A stretch of DNA of 50,314 bases from Candidatus Rokuibacteriota bacterium (GTDB lineage Bacteria > Methylomirabilota > Methylomirabilia > Rokubacteriales > CSP1-6), in contig VGLJ01000006.1 of the NCBI GenBank assembly GCA_016866775.1, positions 1 through 50,314 of the forward strand. Direction: 5' to 3'. Positions 1-6,825 of this stretch are shown piece after piece (position 1 is the first letter of the stretch; each line of letters starts with the position of its first letter). Made by a program: the position numbers and the translations under genes. Below the pieces are notes generated by a model. It worked only from the letters and a program-made list of their open reading frames with translations, searched no databases and had not been told where the DNA came from.

Positions 1-232
1 CTCGGTTGGAGGTCCATCGCTTCCCGGGCTACGCGCCCGAGCTCAATCCGGACGAGTTCGTCTGGACGAAGGTCAAGCAGGAGTGGTCGAACAGCACTCA
101 CGATGGCCTCGTGCCGCTCACGCTGCCGGTGTGCGGAGCCTGCAGCGCATCGGCCGCTCGCAGTCTCTGCTGCGGTCATGCATTCACGCGGCGGAGTTGT
201 CGTGGCCGTGGAGCAGTAGCCATTACTTCTAG
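1..232 (+). pseudogene. IS630-family transposase, 3' fragment with frameshift
   Basis: Only the C-terminal part lies in the window. The early frame reads PGYAPELNPDEFVWTKVKQ, the conserved region round the last acidic residue of the IS630/Tc1 DDE domain (P-YAPELNP-E--W--K). From about base 131 the family-like C-terminus continues in another frame (VRSLQRIGRSQSLL, then SCIHAAELSWPWSSS) and stops with TAG at 230-232. An indel between about 110 and 135 therefore breaks the gene, so this copy is probably inactive. The element end seems to lie just past the stop, against a truncated small gene on the other strand. The family call is firm; the exact frameshift point is not. Confidence 0.75.
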
Positions 233-237
233 AAAGA

Positions 238-333
238 TCAATAAAGGCGCCGCAGACGCCTCAACTGGCGGATCTCCCGCCCGGCCGCGATAGTCTCGAT
301 GACGCGGATCGGGCCAAGGAGCTCGAAGTCCAC
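238..333 (-). pseudogene. truncated small conserved hypothetical gene
   Basis: Read on the minus strand from a GTG at 333, the frame gives VDFELLGPIRVIETIA followed by AAGREIRQLRRLRRLY, then TGA. From memory this resembles the N-terminus of a widespread small hypothetical family that normally continues with YGKGRWRKLKG. The C-terminal half is missing exactly where the IS630 remnant begins, so the insertion seems to have cut it. It follows the attC-like site at 380-439 in the same orientation, so it could be the last cassette of the relic integron. No function is known to me. Confidence 0.35.
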
Positions 334-379
334 GCGCTACGGTAGCACGGTGGCTCACGCCTTCGAACTTTACGCAGTC

Positions 380-439
380 GCCGAACGAATAGGGTTTTAT
401 CCGTCGTGCGCCGCGCAGGACGGATAAAACCAGTTGGAC
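380..439 (-). other. attC-like site with 13-bp hairpin (second, degenerate)
   Basis: On the minus strand the 60-bp stretch starts with GTCCAAC (fits RYYYAAC) at 439-433 and ends with GTTCGGC at 386-380 (one deviation from GTTRRRY). Between them is a perfect 13-bp inverted repeat, GGTTTTATCCGTC at 393-405 against 419-431, with a 13-nt loop. Size, core spacing and hairpin are as in an integron attC site. The hairpin alone could instead be a terminator or the terminus of the IS91-type element. Support is weaker than for the site at 2739-2795. Confidence 0.4.
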
Positions 440-550
440 TAAACCGCCGGCCCTTCACGGCTATGGGGATTCTAGAGTGGCCACGCGCAGGACGGAAGCG
501 GCATCAGGGCGCCTCGCGTGGGCGACCAGCGGAAGGTGGCGGCAGAGGGA

Positions 551-1785
551 TCATGACGTGTCCACGAGCGGGGGACATCGCGTGGGCAGGCAGATCGGGG
601 CGAGGATCTCGGTGACGCGGAGCCGATTCTGCGCGCAGACGGGACAGCGCTCGATGTCGATCCCGGTGAGCCGCAGCATCAGCGCGGGCACGGACTCGAT
701 CGACGAAGGGGCCGGCGGCGGCGAGGATCCGAGCAGGGCGCGGCACCGCGCAAGCTTGGCGTGGCGGGTGCGGTTGGGCAAGAAGCCGAAGTGCCGAATG
801 CGGACGAAGCCGCCGGGGACGATGTGGAGCAGGAAGCGACGGACAAACTCCGCGGCCCGAGCGCCAGGACCTTCACCCGAGCGCCGTCGGTGTAGTCCTT
901 CCAGCGAAAACGCACGACGCCGTCGGCGTGGCTGACGAGCCGCTCGTTGGAGCGCGCCACGCGGTGCGTGTAGCGCCCGAGGTACTCGAGGGCCTGTGTG
1001 GGGCCGCCGAAGGGCCGCGTCGCATAGACGACCCAGGCGTGCTGGCGGAGGTCGGTGAGCCAGGCGGCAAAGGCGGCCGGGTCGGCGAGGCCGGCGACCG
1101 AGCCGGCGAAGACGAGCTTGCCTGTGGTGAAGGCCCGCTGGAGCGCGTGCAGGTACTTCCCACGAAACACCTGGGCGAGGGCGCGGACGGGGAAGAGGAA
1201 GCCCGGCGGCGCCGCGAGCCAGCGCGTGCCGTCCGCGCTGAGCGCGCCGCCGGGGATCACGCAGTGTAGATGCAGATGCTGGGAGAGATTCTGCCCCCAG
1301 GTGGGCAGGATCGCCGTTCCGCCGAGCTCGCCTCCGAGATGGCGCGGATCGCGGGCGAAGGTGGTGAGCGTCGCCGCGACGGCGCGGAAGAGGAGCGTGT
1401 AGAGCACGCGGGGATTGCCCTGGGCGAGCGCGTTCAGGCCGTGTGGCAGGGTGAAGACGAGGTGGAAATACTCGACAGGAAGCAGTTCGGCACGCCGAGC
1501 GGCGGGCCAGCGTTCCTTCGCGAGCGTTTGGCACTTGGGGCAGTGTCGATTGCGGCACGAATTGTAGGCGAGGCGCTCGGCGCCGCAGGTATCACAGGTC
1601 TCCCGATGGCCGCCGAGGGCGGCGGTGCGACAGGTTTCGATGGCCTGCATGGCGCGGCGCTGCGCGCGAGACAGCACATGGGTCCGGCGATACGCCGACC
1701 CGTGAGCGCGGAAGAGGTCGGCGAGCTCGAGCGCCGGACGCCGTCGCGGGCGCGGCGCCGAGGTGGGCGCCGACGCCGAGGGCAT
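551..1785 (-). pseudogene. IS91-family (HUH, Y2) transposase, frameshifted
   Basis: ATG at 1785, 3 bases after the recombinase stop. An N-terminal zinc-binding region (CDTCGAERL, then CRNRHCPKCQ) is followed by the HUH metal motif HLHLHCVIPGG and the catalytic-tyrosine region YLGRYTHRVARSNERL, as in IS91 transposases. After GARVKVLAL the frame is lost; the expected continuation, EFVRRFLLHIVPGG and FVRIRHFGFLPNR, runs on in another frame to a stop at 551. A single-base indel near 851-870 explains this. Joined, the product would be about 411 residues, normal for the family. As written it is a pseudogene, unless the indel is a base-calling error. Confidence 0.8.
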
Positions 1786-1788
1786 GGC

Positions 1789-2586
1789 CTACTCGAGGCG
1801 GGGCGGCTTGGGGAGATCCAGGGGCGAGCGCGTGCCCACGACGCGGCCCTGACGGAGATGAAAGTAGCGCATCGTCGTGGACATCTGGCGATGGCCGAGC
1901 AGCCGCTGCACGGGGTGCAGGTCGGTGCCGGCTTCGAGGAGGTGAGTGGCGAAGGCGTGGCGCAAGGCGTGGATGCCGCCCTGCTTGGTGATCCCCGCTC
2001 GTGTGCCCTGGCGATTGGCGAAGAGCCAGACGCCGGGCGGCACGCTTTTCCAGTACGCGCGGAGATCGTGAAGGAGCGGCGCCGCGAGCGGCACGTAGCG
2101 GTCCTTGGCGCCCTTCCCCTGCTCGATGCGGATCGTCATGCGGTCAGCGTCGATGTCCGACACTTTGAGGGCGATCGCCTCGCTGACGCGCAGGCCGGCG
2201 GCGGAGACGGTGGTCAGCACCAGCCGATGGCGTGGATGCGGGGGCGCGGCGAGCAACCGCCAGACCTCTTCTCGGCTGAGAATCTCCGGCAGTTTCTGCG
2301 GCTGTCGCGGGAGGGGCACGTGGAAGTCAGTCCGCGGATGGCCGAGCGTCACGTGAGAGAGGAACCGGAAGGCGTTGGCCGCCTGACTGCACGTGCTCCA
2401 GGACAGTTTCCGCTCCAGGATCAGATGCGCGAGGTACGCCTGGACCTCGTCGTTCGTCAGCTGATCGGGTGCTCGGCGGTAGTGCTTGGCCAAGCGTACG
2501 ACGGCGGCGATGTACGCCGTGTGGGTGCGCCGGGCAAAACCACGTACGGTCATGTCGCGGACCATCCGGTTGCGGAGCTCGCTCAT
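1789..2586 (-). CDS. tyrosine recombinase/integrase of the IS91-like unit
   Basis: 265 residues from the ATG at 2586, chosen because GGGAGGTG sits five bases upstream; a longer reading to 2670 has no such site. It has an N-terminal SAM-like core-binding domain (RTHTAYIAAVVRLAKHY) and a C-terminal catalytic domain with the family residues: Arg in AAGLRVSEAIAL, Lys in GKGAKDRYVPL, H-x-x-R in HALRHAFATHLLEAG, His in LLGHRQMSTT and the nucleophile Tyr in MRYFHL. It would cut and join DNA through a 3'-phosphotyrosine bond. It is intact, unlike its partner transposase, so it could still act on the element ends or on the neighbouring attC. Confidence 0.9.
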   Translation of the reverse strand: MSELRNRMVRDMTVRGFARRTHTAYIAAVVRLAKHYRRAPDQLTNDEVQAYLAHLILERKLSWSTCSQAANAFRFLSHVTLGHPRTDFHVPLPRQPQKLPEILSREEVWRLLAAPPHPRHRLVLTTVSAAGLRVSEAIALKVSDIDADRMTIRIEQGKGAKDRYVPLAAPLLHDLRAYWKSVPPGVWLFANRQGTRAGITKQGGIHALRHAFATHLLEAGTDLHPVQRLLGHRQMSTTMRYFHLRQGRVVGTRSPLDLPKPPRLE

Positions 2587-2738
2587 GAGACACCTCCCTG
2601 GCGTGATGAACGGCAAGGAGGTGATGGTGCGTCGACAAGAACGGCGTGAAACAGAGCGAGGCGAAGACAATCGAGCGGATCAGCAGAACAACGAACGCGT
2701 GATCAGCGTCGAGTTCGAGCTACCGCGTCAGCGGTTTA

Positions 2739-2795
2739 GTTCAACGCCGCGGTGAGCGGCGCGCGCAGCGCGTCCGCTCGACTGCGAAGTTATGC
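2739..2795 (-). other. integron attC recombination site
   Basis: Minus strand: GCATAAC (2795-2789; RYYYAAC with one deviation) to GTTGAAC (2745-2739; exact GTTRRRY), 57 bp, the lower end of the attC size range. The interior folds as an imperfect hairpin: CGCGC/GCGCG, GAGCGG/CCGCTC, GT/AC and CGC/GCG pair. Two unpaired bases, A and C, lie only in the left arm, so G and T would protrude on the folded bottom strand, which is the hallmark of attC sites. The toxin stop codon TAA lies within the first core, as is common in cassettes. The first core is exactly complementary to GTTATGC at 3360-3354, the expected 5' end of the same cassette. Confidence 0.8.
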
Positions 2796-3089
2796 GTCTC
2801 TCCGACGCCTCCACGCCCTCGGATCCCTGGCCCCATGGAAAACGCCCAACACAGTGATCTGCCGCCGTTCGATCTCGTAGAAGATCGCGTACGGGAATCG
2901 GCGTACGAGCGCTCGACGCATGGTCGGATCAACGAGCGCGAACGCCTGCGGATGGCGCTGGATCGTTGCCAGACACGCGTTGACGGCGGCGAGAAGGGCA
3001 GCCGCGCGATGGGGCGCCTGCCTGTGGTACCAGAGGTGAGCCGCGTCGACATCACGCTCGGCCTCGGGCGTGAGGCGGAGTCGCTTCAC
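2790..3089 (-). CDS. RelE/ParE-superfamily toxin
   Basis: 99 residues. The ParE/RelE fold signature is clear: an N-terminal helical part (LTPEAERDVDAAHLWYHRQA), then the strand-rich C-terminus RRALVRRFPYAIFYEIE and ITVLGVFHGARDPRAW. ParE members poison DNA gyrase and RelE members cut mRNA on the ribosome; the sequence alone does not settle which. ATG at 3089 overlaps the antitoxin stop by four bases (ATGA), so the two are translationally coupled. The stop codon TAA lies in the attC core. Likely neutralised by and co-regulated with the antitoxin. Confidence 0.85.
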   Translation of the reverse strand: MKRLRLTPEAERDVDAAHLWYHRQAPHRAAALLAAVNACLATIQRHPQAFALVDPTMRRALVRRFPYAIFYEIERRQITVLGVFHGARDPRAWRRRRDA

Positions 3090-3304
3090 TTACGGCGTCG
3101 GAGCCTGGCACGTACCTGCGCCCAAGATTTCGCGGCAGATGGATTGCGCGCGTGGGCTTGTCGCCGCCGCTGAAGCTCCTTGCGCTGGGCGTCCGTCACC
3201 GGAACCGCCTCCGGTGTCTCGACGAGGCTGTCCCAGATTTCTTCGAGGAGCTGTAGCCGATCGGCAACGCTCAGCGACTGGATCTCCTTGCGGACGGTGC
3301 TCAT
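3086..3304 (-). CDS. antitoxin of addiction-module component family
   Basis: 72 residues, MSTVRKEIQSLSVADRLQLL then EEIWDSLVETPEAVPVTDAQ, typical of the short 'putative addiction module component' antitoxins that pair with RelE/ParE toxins. The region around residues 8-25 matches the leucine-rich helix of that family, and the C-terminus is strongly basic (RARLRRRK). GGAGAAT lies upstream of the ATG at 3304. It precedes its toxin with a 4-base overlap. By analogy it binds the toxin and represses the shared promoter. Confidence 0.8.
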   Translation of the reverse strand: MSTVRKEIQSLSVADRLQLLEEIWDSLVETPEAVPVTDAQRKELQRRRQAHARNPSAAKSWAQVRARLRRRK

Positions 3305-3576
3305 GGCCGCATTCTCCGCTTCTCGGTCTGCGACGGCAAGCTCACATCAGTACGCATAACGCGATCTCTCTTGAACTATGTCACACGGTGAACGCTGCGC
3401 CCGGCGCAGTGTAGCGCGGGACGCGCGCCACGGCTTTGAACGGCAAAACGCCCGTGGCGACGCGAAGCTACGCGGCAGCAGAAACGTCGTGCGCTTCCTC
3501 AATATCTTGCGGTCGGGCGCTGTGTAGCACCGTGATCTTCCACGCGGCGCTCACGTCAGGATTCCCCTCACACGAT

Positions 3577-3760
3577 CCTCGCACCGTTCCCATCCCGGAT
3601 CGTGATCTGGTTCGCCCTGAAGTCGACATCCTAGACGCGCAGGCGGCGGCATCTAGTGGCGTGCCCGGATGCGCTGACGCACTTGATCGAGGAGCTTCGG
3701 CTTCGACGAACCGGTGGAGCGCTTTAGGGGACGGCCGTCCCGCAGCGTGATCGGCCGTCG
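3577..3760 (-). pseudogene. decayed integron integrase (intI-like) remnant
   Basis: Two pieces of an integron-integrase-like tyrosine recombinase survive on the minus strand. Positions 3703-3656 encode KPKLLDQVRQRIRARH, the stereotyped N-terminus that normally continues with YS-RTE-AYV. A frame change then joins it to 3651-3577, encoding CRRLRV, a stop (TAG where Lys is expected), then DVDFRANQITIRDGNGAR, the stretch between the catalytic Arg and Lys motifs. About 100 residues are missing between them and the catalytic C-terminus is gone. The rest of 3360-3576 and 3761-3884 holds nothing I recognise. The relic lies next to the cassette boundary at 3354-3360, which supports an integron origin. 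Confidence 0.6.
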
Positions 3761-3884
3761 CTTCGTGCCGCAGAACGGGCGCCGAGTGCGCGACACCCAG
3801 ACGGATACGTATGGTGAAAGCAGGAGGAGCGAGCCGAAGGCGTGCGACGACCGTCGGAAGTACGGGACGGAGTCCCTCTCCGAG

Positions 3885-5501
3885 TCAGTCAGGCCGGAAC
3901 TTCGTCTCCGGCTTCACGCCCGTGCGCCGCTGGCCTGCGCTGATCCGTCCGTTCTCCAGATAGCGGCCCTCGACCGCGCGACGCGCCGCCGCGTCCCACT
4001 GCGGCAGCCAGTCGCCGAGCGAGTAGCCGAACCACGGCGGGCGCGGACGGACGGCGGGCAGGCCGAGCTCCTGCCAGATCGCCAGCGCGCGCTCCATGTA
4101 CTCGCGCTTGGGGAGCGCGAGCGGCGGCATGTCGCTCTTCATGGTGGCGTCCATCAACAGCGTGGAGTCTTCCTCGCCGCCGTGCTCGCGCTTCGGGCCG
4201 TGGCCCTGGCCGCGATGCGGCAGCGTCTGCACGTCCTGCACCGGGTCCATCCGGTACGCCATCGCCCACAGCAGCGCGTCGGCGTTGTCCGGGTCGATGT
4301 CGTCGTTGACCGCGATGCAGATCTTGCCGCAGTCGCCCTTGAAGGACGTCGCGCCGTACAGCGCGCGCCACACCTCGGTGCGGGACGTGCCCTTCTCGAG
4401 CGTGATGATCGTCACGCGCAGCAGCGCGGTCAGCGGCTCGTGGAGCGCCGCGCGCTTCACGCCGCGGATGCCGAGCGCGTCGCGCAGGTGCGCGAGGAAG
4501 AGCGGCTCGTACGCCAGGCGCTTGATGACGCTCGACTCGCTCGGCGTGACCTGGCTGATGTAGGACGGGATGATCGCGTCGCGCCGGTGCGTGATCGCGG
4601 TGACCCGCATCGGCATGTTGAACTCCTCGAGCGCCACGTGGCCGTGCGACTCGCCGAACGGCGCCTCCGGCTCGACGTACTCGGTGTCGATGAGGCCCTC
4701 GATCACCACCTCGGCCTCGGCCGGCACCAGCAGATCGACCGTGCGCGCGCGCACCACGTTGATCGGTGAGCCGGCGAGCCCGCCCGCCACGTCCAGCTCG
4801 TCCACGCCGACCGGAAGCTTCTGCGGCCCCATGAACGCGACGAACGGCGGGCAGCCGAGCACGATCGCGCACGGCATGGTCGCGTCACCGCGCTTCTGGT
4901 GCGCGAGGTAATGCAGATAGCCGCCGGCGCCGCCGACACGCGTGGCCATGCGCACGACGAGCCGATCCGGGGCCTTCAGCGCGGCGCGATACGTGCCCAT
5001 GTTCTGCACGCCGGTGTTCGGATCGCGCGTGATCACGTTCGTCGCGGTGAGCGTCGGCGCGCTGTCGAAGCCCGGCGTGGAGATCGGAATCGGCAGCCGA
5101 TCGAGCCCGTTGCCCTCGCCGCGCAGCGCGTCGCCCTCGAGGACGACCTCCTGACACACCGCCTCGGTCACGAGGCGCGGCGGCACCGGGTTGGCGATGG
5201 CGCGGTCCCATCGCGCTTGGATCTCCTCGATCGGCACGCCCATGCCCACGCCGTAGATCGCGCGATTGGCCGCGATGGCGCCGACGGCCACGGGCATCGC
5301 GTAGCGGCGGCCGCGGCCGTCGGTGATGTTGGTGAAGAGGAACGCCTTCCGCTCCTCCTCCGGCAGGCCGCCGACGAACTGCCAGCGCACCAGCGGATGC
5401 ATCTCCGCGTCCTTGTCGATCGGGCGGTCGACCGTGAGGAGCAGCCCGCGCTGCTTCAGCGCCTCCAGGTGCTCGTGGAGGTCGGGATATCCGCGCTTCA
5501 C
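3885..5501 (-). CDS. UbiD-family (prenyl-FMN dependent) decarboxylase
   Basis: 538 residues from GTG at 5501, whose GTGA overlaps the stop of the upstream crotonase gene. Family signatures are seen: TATNVITRDPNTGVQNMGTYR (middle domain; first 20 residues typical of UbiD), GGAGGYLHYLAHQKR, LGCPPFVAFMGPQKLPVGVD, VVRARTVDLLVPAEAEVVIE and the acidic active-site segment YVEPEAPFGESHGHV. UbiD enzymes use prenylated FMN to remove or add CO2 on aromatic or conjugated acids; this branch belongs with the diverse UbiD homologues of catabolic clusters, not with ubiquinone synthesis. No UbiX prenyltransferase gene is seen nearby, so cofactor supply must come from elsewhere. The substrate is unknown; the crotonase neighbour hints at a CoA-linked or enoyl product. 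Confidence 0.88.
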   Translation of the reverse strand: MKRGYPDLHEHLEALKQRGLLLTVDRPIDKDAEMHPLVRWQFVGGLPEEERKAFLFTNITDGRGRRYAMPVAVGAIAANRAIYGVGMGVPIEEIQARWDRAIANPVPPRLVTEAVCQEVVLEGDALRGEGNGLDRLPIPISTPGFDSAPTLTATNVITRDPNTGVQNMGTYRAALKAPDRLVVRMATRVGGAGGYLHYLAHQKRGDATMPCAIVLGCPPFVAFMGPQKLPVGVDELDVAGGLAGSPINVVRARTVDLLVPAEAEVVIEGLIDTEYVEPEAPFGESHGHVALEEFNMPMRVTAITHRRDAIIPSYISQVTPSESSVIKRLAYEPLFLAHLRDALGIRGVKRAALHEPLTALLRVTIITLEKGTSRTEVWRALYGATSFKGDCGKICIAVNDDIDPDNADALLWAMAYRMDPVQDVQTLPHRGQGHGPKREHGGEEDSTLLMDATMKSDMPPLALPKREYMERALAIWQELGLPAVRPRPPWFGYSLGDWLPQWDAAARRAVEGRYLENGRISAGQRRTGVKPETKFRPD

Positions 5502-6256
5502 CGCGGCTTGCGCGCCAGGAAGTCCTTGAAGCCTTCGCGCACCGGCGCCGACGTCAGCCACGTCCCGCGCGCCACGTCCTCGTTGTCGTAGCGCTCGCGC
5601 CACGGCATCCCGATGTCCTCGTGCAGGAGCCGCTTGATGCCCTGAACCATGCGCGCGTCGTTCTTCGCGATCATCGCGGCCATCTCGAGCGCGGTGTCGC
5701 GCAGCTTCGCGGCGGGGACGACCTGGTTGAGCAGCCCGATGCGCTCGGCTTCGTCCACCAGCACGTCACGCCCGGTGTAGAGGAGCTCCTTCGCCTTTGG
5801 CATGCCGACGAGGACCGGCAGCGACCACGTCGAGTTCACGCGGCCGTAGCTGGCGGCGAGAAAGCGGAACTTCGTGCGCTCGCAGCCGATGCGGATGTCG
5901 AGCGTGGAGCTGAGCAGCGCGGCGCCGCCGTACGCGAGCCCGTTGAGCGCGCCGATCAGCGGCTTCGCGAACGTCGCGATGTGCCACGTGGCGCGGTTGC
6001 GGAACGCCTGCCGCTCACCGAGCTGCTCCTGGCTGAGGCCGGCCATCTCGTGGATGTCGGCGCCGGCGGAGAACGCCTTGTCGCCGGCGCCCGTGAGCAC
6101 GACGGCCTTGACGGCGTCGTCGTCCTCGAGCCGCGTGAGCTCCTCGTCCAGCTCCTGCATCAGGCCGTAGCTCAGCGCGTTGAGCTTCTCCGGGCGATTC
6201 AGGGTGATGAGCGCGGCGCCGTCGAGGCGCTCGGCCAGGATGTGTGCGTAGCCCAT
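5498..6256 (-). CDS. enoyl-CoA hydratase/isomerase (crotonase) family protein
   Basis: 252 residues; ATG at 6256 preceded by GGAGGAG. The crotonase fold is clear: LITLNRPEKLNALS at the N-terminus and the two oxyanion-hole segments AFSAGADIHEM and ALNGLAYGGA. In classical hydratases a catalytic Glu follows in a PE-GL-P-GGT segment; here that place reads AASYGRVNSTWSLP without a Glu, so hydration is doubtful and another crotonase reaction (isomerisation, C-C cleavage, thioester chemistry) is possible. It is translationally coupled to the UbiD-like decarboxylase downstream, suggesting consecutive steps. The 81-bp gap to the divergent TPR gene must hold both promoters; I see no convincing boxes. 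Confidence 0.85.
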   Translation of the reverse strand: MGYAHILAERLDGAALITLNRPEKLNALSYGLMQELDEELTRLEDDDAVKAVVLTGAGDKAFSAGADIHEMAGLSQEQLGERQAFRNRATWHIATFAKPLIGALNGLAYGGAALLSSTLDIRIGCERTKFRFLAASYGRVNSTWSLPVLVGMPKAKELLYTGRDVLVDEAERIGLLNQVVPAAKLRDTALEMAAMIAKNDARMVQGIKRLLHEDIGMPWRERYDNEDVARGTWLTSAPVREGFKDFLARKPR

Positions 6257-6337
6257 GGGGCTCCTCCCGATTGACCTCGTCTGCTGGCGGCGCTAGCTTC
6301 GCAGCACCGTGCCGCGGGCGCAAGGAGGGGTGACGGG

Positions 6338-6808
6338 GTGACCGAGGACGAAGCGCTTGCCGCGCTGCGCGGCGACGACGCGAGCCGGGCCGCGCGCGCG
6401 GCGAGCGCGCTCTGGGAAATGTGGCACCGCTCCGGCGATCCGCAGCTCGACGCGATCCTGCGGCAGGGGATCGAGCTGATGGAGCGGCAGGATCTCGCCC
6501 GGGCCGAGGCGGTCTTCGCCCGGCTCATCCAGGTCGCGCCCGGCTTCGCGGAGGGGTGGAACAAGCGCGCGACCGTGCGCTTCCTCGCCAAGGACTTCAC
6601 CGGATCCGTCGCCGACTGCCGCGAGACGCTGGCGCGCAACCCGCACCACTTCGGCGCGCTGTCGGGGCAGGGCCTCTGCCACATGGCGCTGGAGGAGTAC
6701 AAGGAGGCAGCCGAGATGTTCCGCCGCGCGCTCGTGGTGCATCCGCATCTCGACGGCGCGCGCTCGAACCTCCGGGCCGCGCTGCACGAGCTGGTGAAGT
6801 GGAACTGA
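6338..6808 (+). CDS. tetratricopeptide repeat protein
   Basis: 156 residues from GTG at 6338, with AAGGAGG about ten bases upstream. Three TPR-like helical pairs run from about residue 40 to 150 (GIELMERQDLARAEAVFARL, GWNKRATVRFLAKDFTGSVA, GLCHMALEEYKEAAEMFRRA), each showing the small and aromatic residue spacing of TPRs. No signal peptide, so probably cytoplasmic. Homologous stand-alone TPR proteins have no assigned role that I know. The next gene, a transporter permease, starts within a few bases of its stop, so the two are probably co-transcribed. Confidence 0.8.
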   Translation: MTEDEALAALRGDDASRAARAASALWEMWHRSGDPQLDAILRQGIELMERQDLARAEAVFARLIQVAPGFAEGWNKRATVRFLAKDFTGSVADCRETLARNPHHFGALSGQGLCHMALEEYKEAAEMFRRALVVHPHLDGARSNLRAALHELVKWN

Positions 6809-6825
6809 GCGGCGTAGCCGCGTTG

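Larger units (their letters stand above)
433..2745 (-). mobile_element. 2.3-kb unit: tyrosine recombinase + IS91-type transposase, 15-bp inverted ends
   Basis: The ends GTTGGACTAAACCGC (433-447) and GCGGTTTAGTTCAAC (2731-2745) are inverted repeats matching at 14 of 15 positions, and the similarity stops at both sides. Inside lie a tyrosine recombinase gene and, 3 bases downstream, an IS91-type transposase, a pairing seen in other IS91-like elements. Each end begins with GTTRRAC, the integron core-site form, and the right end merges with the attC at 2739-2795. The unit is either a mobile element sitting exactly at the recombination point of a cassette array, or itself an integron cassette whose attC is at 380-439. 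Confidence 0.6.
2745..3359 (-). mobile_element. integron gene cassette carrying a toxin-antitoxin pair
   Basis: The cassette would run from TTATGC (3359-3354) to the G of GTTGAAC at 2745. Core sites cut between G and TT, so the first six bases of a cassette should complement its own attC first core; TTATGC against GCATAA does so exactly. It contains one antitoxin-toxin operon read towards the attC and little else, a common cassette type that also stabilises arrays. The leader at 3305-3359 has room for a promoter, but I see no clear -35/-10 pair. Confidence 0.7.

Noticed and set aside
393-431. The 13-bp hairpin as an ordinary Rho-independent terminator
   Set aside because: It lacks a T-run and has core-like sequences at attC distances on both sides; the attC reading or an IS91-type terminus fits better, though not proven.
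2739-3360. CRISPR-like array in the left mobile region
   Set aside because: Repeats are integron core sites and an inverted end; there are no regularly spaced direct repeats or spacers and no cas genes.
3760-4769. Long open frame on the plus strand opposite the UbiD-like gene
   Set aside because: Arg/His-rich mirror of a real gene in high-GC DNA with no family similarity; the minus-strand protein is convincing.
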